Source: Bolinopsis microptera
Taxonomy: Eukaryota; Ctenophora; Tentaculata; Lobata; Bolinopsidae
DNA length: 64,000 nt
Direction of reading: 5' to 3'
NCBI RefSeq assembly: GCF_026151205.1
Contig: NC_087079.1
Coordinates: 248,001 to 312,000, forward strand
Shown: positions 34,447 to 43,375 of the stretch, one piece after another
Numbering within the stretch: the stretch's first letter is position 1
How the letters are laid out: the number at the start of each line of letters is the position of its first letter
Position numbers and translations under genes: made by a program
The notes under the pieces: generated by a model
What the model saw: the letters and a program-made list of their open reading frames with translations, nothing else
Databases searched by the model: none
What the model was told of the DNA's origin: nothing

Positions 34447-34882
34447 CCTTGATAGTAACCATCTACTTTTTAAATCTGCCGGAGCTTAGTTTTAGTTTTA
34501 GTATATTTTGTAGATTTTATTTAGTTATACCATTATTCCAGAGACGTGCATATTACATTTTTTTACTTAAGTATAAATTTTACAGGTTTTTGTTGTGATT
34601 TTAAGTGATTTTCCGAGAATCAGTTATCAGTATTTAGATAAGAGATAAGATAAGAGTACATTTTTAACGGCTTTCAGTTTCTTTTTTAAATTTCAGTTCA
34701 TCAGATTTTCCCACTGCTTTTAGTTTGTATTTATTCTCAATTGTATATGATTCGTATTTGTTGTAGTTACTTTAATGATATAATTTCTCAGAATTGATGT
34801 AAATAAACGATGCAAAGACTTTCGAAGATCTAATCACAACCGCTTTCTTTTATTGTGTAGAAGTCCAGCCATGAAATATATA
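34437..34882 (+). other. PLE2 3' end and 3' UTR
   Basis: Last GIY-YIG codons (NTLDSNHLLFKSAGA by homology to PLE1), then a 3' UTR ending AAGTCCAGCCATGAAA and a TA run next to repeat S. Confidence 0.75.
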
Positions 34883-35072
34883 TATATATAATACGGTCAT
34901 ATCAAGTGATCGAGACAGTTTTTCGCCAATATCTCGCATTTTAACCCTATGTCATGTTGGGTGATTCGAAATCAGCGTTTAAAAATACAACGAACCAGAT
35001 AGATTTCAACATTTTAGAAACATTTCGAAAATCGACTGTAAACCGGTAACGTACAATTTAGCACGCTCGGTG
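34883..35072 (+). repeat. Repeat S, right half
   Basis: ATACGGTCATATCAAGTGAT to GCACGCTCGGT; matches 8588-8773. With 29437-29643 it reconstitutes one S copy. Confidence 0.8.
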
Positions 35073-35093
35073 GATCACAACTTATATATATAT
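35071..35093 (+). repeat. 23-bp direct repeat flanking the PLE3 nest (left)
   Basis: TGGATCACAACTTATATATA plus TAT; identical to 50710-50732 at the far side of PLE3. Candidate target duplication, although low-complexity TA makes part of it weak. Confidence 0.55.
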
Positions 35094-35122
35094 TATATAT
35101 ATATAATGAGACTTACTCACAA

Positions 35123-35307
35123 ATGAGACTTACTCACAAATTTCCCATCTCAGTATTGATCTATTTTTGTCATGTTTTTAATTTACTTCATAGAACAGTT
35201 ATTTTAATAAACTTGCTTTCAGAATGAGACATGTAAAGATTACACAATCGATAGCTTAATGTGAATTTCGTGTTTTACTGTTTCACTGAATGTCTCAAAT
35301 ATATATA
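35123..35307 (+). repeat. PLE3 5' pseudo-LTR
   Basis: From ATGAGACTTACTCACAAATT to GTCTCAAATATATATA, nearly identical to 50471-50661. The first 17 bp are also duplicated in tandem just upstream (35106-35122). Confidence 0.85.
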
Positions 35308-35541
35308 CATCAGTGAATACAGTTACCTGGACTTCCGTGCTGTGAATCTACAATCAGAAAGCAACAGTCAAATCACACTGACTTCTTTAGATTCCGCCAG
35401 ATCTTCTACCAGTAGAGTGATCCAGAAGTTCATCCTGTCCTTGTCATATCAGTGTTTTGTCTACGTTCATGTTTGTGCACCAGTCTGTAAACTTTGTTAA
35501 TACACTCTCCACACTCATCGCAACAAAGTCTCCGCCAAAAT

Positions 35542-38036
35542 ATGTACCACAGACCTACTAACACTTCCGATAGGTTTATTGCTGCTTTGTCTAATGCTGG
35601 AAGGAAAAACATCCGTATACAACAGCAGTACTTCTACCTTATGAAAAGCAAGCAACAATCAACAATACCAAAAGGTATCTTTGAACAGTGTCAATTTCAG
35701 TGTAGTGTCAGAGACCCTGTTTTAGAGAAGTTGACCGCCAGTATGATGATATTCACAGCTAGCAGAATCTTGGATATCTTAATCCTCTACTACCACAACT
35801 GGTCAAACAGACTAAGAGAGAACTACTACAAACTGGAAAATGAGTTTAAAACTGCTGTGCCAACAAACCATTTTGAGAGAGGTATGGCTACTGTCCAACA
35901 CAAGATCCGCCAACAGAAACTGGAATGTGAGAAAACACACGATTCTAAGTTAAATAGAGACAAGGTGAATGGAACAGAGGTATACATCAAAAACAGCTAT
36001 ACTTCATTACCAGAACAACCAGAAGTACCCAGGATATCTCTAACCAAAACGAGAACTCGTAGGCGCAAGGAGAAAAAATCAAAAGTCACTAAACCTAGAA
36101 AAAGGAAATCTGTCCATAAACACAGGAGGGATGGGATAAAATCAAGACCACTTAACAGAAACAATGTCAGCCAAGCTGCATTAGACAAAACTGTCATTAA
36201 TCTCTCGTCCAAAACAGTTACAAATGCTCATAAGTTTGTCTTCCACCTTGGAGAATCATTTGCAGTTACTCCTTCTAAAACGAACAGAGATAAACTAGTA
36301 GAAGATGTAAACTCCTGGGCAAACTCACTTAGAATGAGTTTCGTCCTCAGTAGAGTTGTAATCCCCACCCAAAATGTAGAAGAGAAAACCCTTGACCAGA
36401 AGGTAAAGCAAATGGAGAAAGTTCTAGGAATAAAAACCTCAAAGAAGAAGAATTTCTCTAACAGTGGTAATCATGCATTAGAACTGTTCATCAGCAATGT
36501 CAAGAAACAGATATCTAATCACCCTAGAAAACCAAAGCCAGCTCCTAGGAATGTAGACAAGGAGACTACAAAAGCAATCCAAGAGCTCAAAAGCTGGGAT
36601 GATGCTGTAATTCGATTATTTGATAAAGGGACTGGGTTCTTTGTGTTAGACAAATCAGACTACATCAATAGAGTAGAAGCTGCTCTAAAAGATCAGAGCA
36701 CTTTCAAACAAGTATCGGATCAACAACAACAGATCCACACAACCATCATCACCATTAAAGAGTGGGTTCTGAAATACTCAGCAGATGCTGACTGCCCTGG
36801 CATGACCCCAAACTTTATGGAATGGGTAACACCTAGTGAAGAGGAAAATGAACCTGGAGTAAACTACATGAACCTGAAAGCTCACAAACCGGAGAAAAAC
36901 TACCCTGGGAGACTTATCAGCACTGGATGTAACTCTTACATCAAGAACCTCTCAATATTCACAGCAGAAGAACTAAAGAAGGTAACCCTGCCCCACTGCC
37001 TCATGGATTCTAATGATCTACTTATAAAGATGAAAGAACTCAATGAGTCAGGAAGATTGACTGGGAAGACCATCTACCACGTTACATTTGATATTGTAAA
37101 CATGTTCCCCAGCATTTCAAAGGAGATTGGACTACCAGCCTGTAGAACCTTACTAGACCAAAGAAGTACTAAACTTTTCTCCACAGACTGCGTTATGGAA
37201 GCTTTGGAGATAACTCTGGATAACAACATCACTGTTTTCAATGGCAACATGTATGTACAGACAAGTGGAACTGCGATGGGTCCAAATAATGCTTGCCAGT
37301 ATGCAGACTCAGCTCTCAGCCCCTTGGACAGTAAGATCGTGGAGAGCCAAGAAATCACAACCCCTCAGTTCTATGGCAGATACCGTGACGACATATACAT
37401 CACCTGGACTGAGTCACTGGAGAAGCTAGACCAGTTCCTACTTTGGCTCAATCAATACCATCCAAACCTCAAGTTTACAATGTCGACACCTTCTACAGAG
37501 GGGACTGAATTTCTAGACCTGTTTATTTACTCGAAAAATTGCAAGCTAGAAACTAGGACGTACTGCAAACCTAGTGATGCCCATAGCTATTTACTCCCAC
37601 AATCCTGCCACCCTACACACATAGCAGAGAATATTCCATATGGAGTAGCACATCGAGTGTTCAAAAACTGTTCAGAGGAAGAAGAGTATTTGAAATGTAA
37701 AATTGAATTTAGTGAATATCTAGAAGATAGGAATTACAATAAAGATCTTATCCATAAATCCTTTGAGAAAGTTGAGTTACTTAAACGGGATGATCTGATT
37801 TCAAAAAACCTTACAAGCTCTAATAGTAAGAAGAGTGAAAGATGTTTTCCTTTAGTTTGTGATTTTGACCCTAACTTACCTCCAATTGGTAAAATAGTTA
37901 ACAAGAATAAATTTATCCTTGGCCTAGACCCCCTTTTAAAGTCTTTGATCCAGCCTAGTAAAGTATTTGTTTCATATCGTGGTAATAAAACTATCAAAGA
38001 AACTTTAGTTCCGAGTAAACTTTCAGAAGATCGTAA
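35542..38036 (+). CDS. PLE3 RT ORF (interrupted by foldback element B)
   Basis: First ATG 35542; the frame is open further upstream. A long basic N-terminal region (TRTRRRKEKKSKVTKPRKRK, about residues 168-187) is followed by LFDKGTGFFVLDKSDY, MNLKAHKPEKNYPGRLISTG, HVTFDIVNMFPSI, SGTAMGPNNACQYAD, and YRDDIYITW (catalytic). Then come TYCKPSDAHSYLLPQSCHPT and VFVSYRGNKTIKETL. At 38036 the frame runs into element B, which supplies an artificial tail ending at 38142. Skipping 38037-42200 plus one GTAA continues the same frame at 42205. It is a different family from PLE1/PLE2, and the only one here with its N-terminal region. Confidence 0.9.
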
Positions 38037-39249
38037 CAACCCCAGCGCGTGGGGACACGTTTTTGCTAGTAGTTGGCGACGATATTTTATGGGTATCGAA
38101 TCTCGCGACTTCAACGAAGTCCTGGGGACACGTTTTCAATAGTTGATAATATTTCAGCCCCTATCGTTTTTAGCATCGTTAGGGCTTTCCCAGATACTAA
38201 CTCTCATCATCCTAGGATAATCGTGTGTCGCACAGCATCTCTTTCAGTAACGAGAGTAGTCGCATGCAGTCCAGAATGACGTGTACGTTTTGGTCACCTG
38301 TGGAAAAAGGAAGTGAGATATCAAAAATCTGAGAAAAACCCGTTGGATAAAAGCCTTTCAGGTAAGTGCTAGTCAAGATTTCATCTCTTTAGACCTTAAG
38401 ATGGCTTCTAACACCTCGTAAAAAGTTTTCAAAAGTAAAATTAACTCGCGACTATCAAAAAACAACAAAAACGTGTCCCCAATTTGCTTTTTTGAGCGCG
38501 CCGAGATCACAGATCAGCGCACCCAGCTGATCTAGCTACTATGAACAGACACACAACAATATCAGAGCAGTCACATTTTTGATGGTGATTAATACTTTAA
38601 TAACATTCCACAACAAGGCAACCATTAACTATGTAGTGTGTACCGTGTGCAGTGTGAAGTATAATATAGAGTTGGCATGAAGTTAACAGTTTACTTATCA
38701 CGAAGTTTAATTAGAAGATAAGGAAAATATTGTATTGTTATCTGTCAAAGGAATTTAATGTATTCTAACAACTTGTTCTTATAATAACTAATCAATGAAC
38801 CACATACAGGGTTGGTGTGAGTGTAAGGATTTGTGTGAGAAGATATAGAGAAGCAAAATTCAACATCACTGTATACGGCTATACTCGGCTGAATACACCC
38901 CATCTCGTTCGATCTGGGAAGTTAAGCAACTGCAGGCCGGGTTAGTACTTAGATGGGTGACCGCCTGGGAATTCCCGGTGCCGTATCCTTATGTTATATT
39001 TTTGAAGAATTGCTTTACTGAACAGAAGAATTGTTGTATGGCTTTTACAGAATTGCAGTGATTATTAAGAATATCATTGTATCCTAAGCAATATAGTCTA
39101 TGTTCAAACGGAAGGAAATATTTCCAAATGTCAGAATAACATTGCTTAGAATAGTACAGCTACTAAGTTTTGTCTGAAAAGGGCTTTTTTGTTTCATTCT
39201 AAGATCTATCTTGAACATTCTGCTTAAAATTAACTAGAATGTATTCTTA
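38037..39249 (+). repeat. Left inverted arm of element B
   Basis: Pairs with 41229-42200 over its whole length except for the 242-bp gap, and with 6651-7856 in copy A. It contains an internal hairpin AGATCAGC/GCTGATCT near 38509-38533 and the complete 5S rRNA copy. Confidence 0.92.
38871..38989 (+). rRNA. 5S rRNA gene copy (left arm of element B)
   Basis: About 119 nt and the best preserved of three. Landmarks are CATCTCGTTCGATCTGGGAA, GTTAAGCAACTGCAGGCCGG, GTTAGTACTTAGATGGGTGA and CCGCCTGGGAATTCCCGG. The ends GTATACGGC and GCCGTATCC pair as helix I. The internal Pol III promoter elements are recognisable, so it could be transcribed. A T-run terminator is not immediate (ATGTTATATTTTT follows). 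Confidence 0.9.
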
Positions 39250-39319
39250 ATCTAGGTAAACTATAGGTAAAAATATAATATTAATCATAAGCTAAAATGT
39301 ACTAATCTTTGTATTCTAA

Positions 39320-39586
39320 ATGGGGAAAAAGAAGAAACATTGTCAGTCAGTCGAGAAAATTGTCAGTCAGGCTATATGGCAGCTTTGTAGATGTTGTGAC
39401 TATGCTAGTAGTGGTCCCAGGCTTGCGACTGGAATTGCGGTGTTAAATCGATTTAATGGTATACCAACGATCCACCTCCCACTTGTTGTTTGGTACTTAG
39501 CATTAATAGTGTTAGCTGTAGCCATTTATAGCAAGAATCTTAAAAATAAAGGGGATGACAAGGAAAAGAGGAAGGAAAAAGAATAA
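39320..39586 (+). CDS. Hypothetical 88-aa basic protein with one membrane segment
   Basis: Starts MGKKKKHCQS and has a CRCC pair, one hydrophobic stretch (about residues 51-70, LPLVVWYLALIVLAVAIYSK) and a highly charged tail (DDKEKRKEKE). It lies in a segment (about 39250-39645) present in element B but absent at the equivalent place in copy A (near 6651). I do not recognise the family. It could be a captured host exon or a small element-encoded protein; the frame may also be fortuitous. Confidence 0.4.
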   Translation: MGKKKKHCQSVEKIVSQAIWQLCRCCDYASSGPRLATGIAVLNRFNGIPTIHLPLVVWYLALIVLAVAIYSKNLKNKGDDKEKRKEKE

Positions 39587-39646
39587 CGGAACAAACAATT
39601 AATTAAAGTATTTATAGGAGCATTAGATATTGTTAATGCTCAAGTT

Positions 39647-39835
39647 AAGTTAACTTGAAGAGTACTGCAAGGTATCCTGGAGTTACCTTGAAGAGTACTA
39701 CAAGATATTCTGAAGTTAACTTGAAGAGTACCACAAGGTATCCTGAAATTAACTTGAAGAGTTCTTCAAGGTATCCTGAAGTTAACTTGAAGAGTACTAC
39801 AAGGTATCCTGAAGTTAACTTTAAAAAGAACTACA
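39647..39835 (+). repeat. 33-bp minisatellite in element B, short + array
   Basis: Five to six units of the same repeat as 4695-5985; its first units are the same variants in the same order as 4704 onward. Confidence 0.9.
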
Positions 39836-40075
39836 AGTTAGCTTCAAATTATCCTTTATATACTTAATTAAACCTATAACAACCTCTATGTTGTTGTTGT
39901 TGTGGTAGCCTGCAGGCAAACTTGGATCAAATTAAGATAAAGCTGATCTGATCCTAAAGTTAACTGACAGAAAGCATGAAGTTGACCTAAAGTTAGATAT
40001 GTGTCGTCTTCCAATTATATCGGTCCCGATATATTTGATATTTTATCGCCTCTCGGATTTGCAGTACTTGCAAGT

Positions 40076-41230
40076 TAACTTAAGAATACATTTTAGTTAA
40101 TTTTAGGATACCTTGTACTTTGTAGAACTCTTCAAGTTATCTCCAGGATACTTTTCAGTACTCTTCAAGGTAACTCTAGGATACCTTGCAGTACTCTCCA
40201 AGGTAACTTCAGGATACATTGTAGTACTTTTTAAGTTAACTTCAGGATACCTTGTATCACTTTTTAAGTTAACTCCAGGATACCTTGTATTACTTTTTAA
40301 GTTAACTCCAGGGTATCTTGTAGTACTCTTCAAGTTAACTTCAGGATACCTTGCAGTACTAATCAAATTAACTTCAGAATAAATTGTAGTACTTTTTAAG
40401 TTAACTTTAGGATACCTTGCATCACTTTTTAAGTTAACTTCAGGATACTTTGTAGTGCTATTCAAGTTAACTTCAGGATACCTTGTAGAACTCTTCAAGT
40501 TAATTTCAGGATACCTTGCGGTACTCTTCAAGTTAACTTCAGAATATCTTGTAGTACTCTTCAAATTAAATTCAGGATACCTTGTAGAACTCTTCAAGTT
40601 AACTTCAGAATATCTTGTAGTACTCTTCAAGGTAACTCCAGGATACCTTGTAGTACTCTTCAAGTTAACTTCAGGATACCTTGCAGTACTATTCAAGTTA
40701 ACTTCAGGATACCTTGTATCACTTTTTAACTTAACTCCAGGATACCTTGTAGTACTCTTCAAGTTAACTTCAGGATATCTTGCAGTACTCTTCAGTCTTC
40801 AAGTTAACTTCAGGATACCTTGTAGTACTCTTCAAGTTAATTTCAAGATACCTTGCAGTACTCTTAAAGTTAACTCCAGGATACCTTGCAGTACTATTCA
40901 AGTTAACTTCAGGATACCTAATTGTGGTACTCTTCAAGTTAACTTCAGGATACCTTGTAGTACTCTTCAAGTTAACTTCAGGATACTTTGTAGTACTATT
41001 CAAGTTAACTTCAGGATACCTTGTAGAACTCTTCAAGTTAATTTCAGGATCTTCAAGTTAACTTCAGAATATCTTGTATTACTCTTCAAGTTAACTTCAG
41101 GATACCTTGAAGAACTCTTCAAGTTAATTTCAGGATACCTTGTGGTACTCTTCAAGTTAACTTCAGAATATCTTGTAGTACTCTTCAAGGTAACTCCAGG
41201 ATACCTTGCAGTACTCTTCAAGTTAACTTA
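40076..41230 (-). repeat. 33-bp minisatellite in element B, long inverted array
   Basis: About 35 units in reverse orientation. Small deletions (about 40795 and 41050) break the period. Frames are open on both strands over long stretches, which is a repeat artefact. Confidence 0.93.
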
Positions 41231-42200
41231 AGAAAATATTCTAGTTAATTTTAAGCAGAATGTTTAAGATAGATCTTAGAATGAAACAAAAAAGCCCTTT
41301 TCAGACAAAACTTAGTAGCTGTACTATTCTAAGCAATGTTATTCTGACATTTGGAAATATTTCCTTCCGTTTGAACATAGACTATATTGCTTAGGATACA
41401 ATGATATTCTTAATAATCACTGCAATTCTGTAAAAGCCATACAACAATTCTTCTGTTCAGTAAAGCAATTCTTCAAAAATATAACATAAGGATACGGCAC
41501 CGGGAATTCCCAGGCGGTCACCCATCCAAGTACTAACCCGGCCTGCAGTTGCTGAACTTCCCAACTCTATATTATACTTCACACTGCACACGGTACACAC
41601 TACATAGTTAATGGTTGCCTTGTTGTGGAATGTTATTAAAGTATTAATCACCATCAAAAATGTGACTGCTCTGATATTGTTGTGTGTCTGTTCATAGTAG
41701 CTAGATCAGCTGGGTGCGCTGATCTGTGATCTCGGCGCGCTCAAAAAAGCAAATTGGGGACACGTTTTTGTTGTTTTTTGATAGTCGCGAGTTAATTTTA
41801 CTTTTGAAAACTTTTTACGAGGTGTTAGAAGCCATCTTAAGGTCTAAAGAGATGAAATCTTGACTAGCACCTACCTGAAAGGCTTTTATCCAACGGGTTT
41901 TTCTCAGATTTTTGATATCTCACTTCCTCTTTCCACAGGTGACCGAAACGTACACGTCATTCTGGACTGCATGCGACTACTCTCGTTACTGAAAGAGATT
42001 CTGTGCGACACACGATTATCCTAGGATGATGAGAGTTAGTTTCTGGGAAAGCCCTAACGATGCTTAAAACGATAGGGGCTGAAAATATTATCAACTATTG
42101 AAAACGTGTCCCCAGGACTTCGTTGAAGTCGCGAGATTCGATACCCATAAAATATCGTCGCCAACTACTAGCAAAAACGTGTCCCCACGCGCTGGGGTTG
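41229..42200 (-). repeat. Right inverted arm of element B
   Basis: Reverse complement of 38037-39249 minus the 242 bp equivalent to 38676-38917. Ends CCCCACGCGCTGGGGTTG. Confidence 0.92.
41490..41563 (-). pseudogene. Truncated 5S rRNA (right arm of element B)
   Basis: Retains the 3' two-thirds (GGATACGGCACCGGGAATTC through GCAGTTGC); the 5' part was removed by the 242-bp deletion, whose edges share TGG. Confidence 0.88.
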
Positions 42201-42204
42201 GTAA

Positions 42205-42502
42205 GTATCATGAAGATAGTAATGTTATAGCTTTAAACTCTAACACTGAAAATGTGGCTCTGCCTACTAGTATAGAAGAGGGGGGATGTTATCATTGTAA
42301 CTCCAGATGTAAAGCCTGTAGAATGTATATTTGTGAATCAAAAACAGCTCAGAGCTACCACTCGGGGTACACTGTTAACATCATTGGACAACTAGACTGC
42401 AACACAGTAGGGGTGTGCTATCTAGTAAGGGATAAAGTCTGCAGACGTGCTTCAGTAGGAAGCACAGTTGACAATTTTAAGACCAGTGGCAGAACCACAA
42501 AT
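42205..42502 (+). pseudogene. PLE3 continuation: Cys linker and start of GIY-YIG
   Basis: In frame with the RT ORF after removal of element B. Contains GGCYHCNSRCKACRMYICES (zinc-like cysteines) and VGVCYLVRDKVCRRASVGST (GIY-YIG core). A one-base shift near 42484 puts WQNHKSH into another frame, and repeat R then interrupts the domain. Confidence 0.8.
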
Positions 42503-42839
42503 CACATCTTACTATATATAAAGCGAGACGATATATATAATATATTTATCTGTGCCATTTTACTGACACCACGGCATCAACTTTAACACGACTTTCCGCA
42601 AAAACCGTAAAAGATATACAACTGAAACTTTTTTGACTGGGTCAAATGCTTTAATGGCCTTCAAATCAGCATGAAAAAATAAAAAATTGGCCAAGAAATA
42701 GGAGTTATAGAGCCCAAAATTTGGACCCCCAAGTGGTGTCAAAAACGCGAATTAAATAGGTAATAATTATTTTAGTCTCTTGAGTCTTGACACCACTTTA
42801 GGGTTAGACGGGTTCCTGCTAGTATTAGGAAAGCGGTTA
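42503..42839 (+). repeat. Repeat R, uninterrupted copy inside PLE3
   Basis: About 335 bp. ATCTTACTATATATAAAGCG, TA run, then CCATTTTACTGACACCACGG to GGGTTCCTGCTAGT. TGACACCAC occurs directly and inverted inside. No ORF and no clear terminal inverted repeats; its class is unknown. Confidence 0.75.
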
Positions 42840-43117
42840 GGAGTTGTGACATTTCTTGTCATTTTAACGATAACCAGTTCCATAATCTTACCAAAGAGCC
42901 CTTAAAAACGTTTGACAATGAGTTATCCGATCAGATAGAGGTTATTATTTTTGAAAAGCTAGATTTTATAAAATGTTTAACCTTAGAAGATAGAAGTAGG
43001 GTTGCTAAAGAAAGAGAATCATTTTGGCAAAACCAGCTTATGACCCTCGGTGATTTTGGAGGACTTAATAAACGTAGTGCTCTTAATGAAATAAAAATTG
43101 ACCTTTATATGATATAA
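42840..43117 (+). pseudogene. PLE3 C-terminal part of GIY-YIG
   Basis: Reads RSCDISCHFNDNQFHNL, then KERESFWQNQLMTLGDFGG and NKRSALNE, the catalytic Glu helix and end of the nuclease, stopping at TAA 43115-43117. Confidence 0.8.
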
Positions 43118-43201
43118 TGCTTTAATATTAATCTTTCCACAGACACTTGCATTTTGATGTTTACTTTCACCTCTGCATCTTGTTTTAATCAAGTATTGTT
43201 T

Positions 43202-43239
43202 TAATACTTTCAACACTACTATATAACAAATAATTTGAG
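43202..43239 (+). other. 38-nt leader shared with a second retrotransposon
   Basis: TAATACTTTCAACACTACTA continuing to AATAATTTGAG; identical to 55017-55054, at or near the 5' end of an otherwise different retrotransposon. It may be a spliced-leader relic or a conserved element 5' end. Confidence 0.6.
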
Positions 43240-43375
43240 TTCAGGGATAGCATGTATTAAGGCCCCCCAAGGGGAGACGTAAGTTTTCGTTGTTTTGTTG
43301 GCTGTGAAAGCTCTTACTGCATTACCGCTGCACACTTGTGTTTATTTTAGATCATAGATATAGCTGATTTCTACT

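Larger units (their letters stand above)
38033..42204. mobile_element. Foldback element B (38037-42200) with GTAA target duplication
   Basis: 4164 bp. Both ends read CAACCCCAGCGCGTGGGG inward, and GTAA is duplicated at 38033-38036 and 42201-42204. The left arm is 38037-39249 and the right arm 41229-42200; the right arm lacks a 242-bp segment present in the left (38676-38917). Between them: a 400-bp segment with an 88-codon ORF, a short + minisatellite, a spacer and a long minus minisatellite. No transposase is visible. The 4-bp duplication and long inverted arms say cut-and-paste DNA transposon; the superfamily is unknown. Confidence 0.9.

Noticed and set aside
35123..35307. Hammerhead ribozyme in the PLE3 pseudo-LTR
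   Set aside because: GAGACAT/ATGTCTC can pair, but there is no CTGATGA-GAAA core.
38037..38142. C-terminal tail of the PLE3 ORF within element B
   Set aside because: These codons are the transposon's terminal repeat read through by chance; the true continuation is at 42205.
40103..41231. ORFs of 219 and 258 aa in element B
   Set aside because: Same 33-bp repeat artefact, interrupted wherever the period slips.
42098..42586. Independent 162-aa gene
   Set aside because: It is element-B end sequence, a stretch of PLE3 and repeat R read in one frame.
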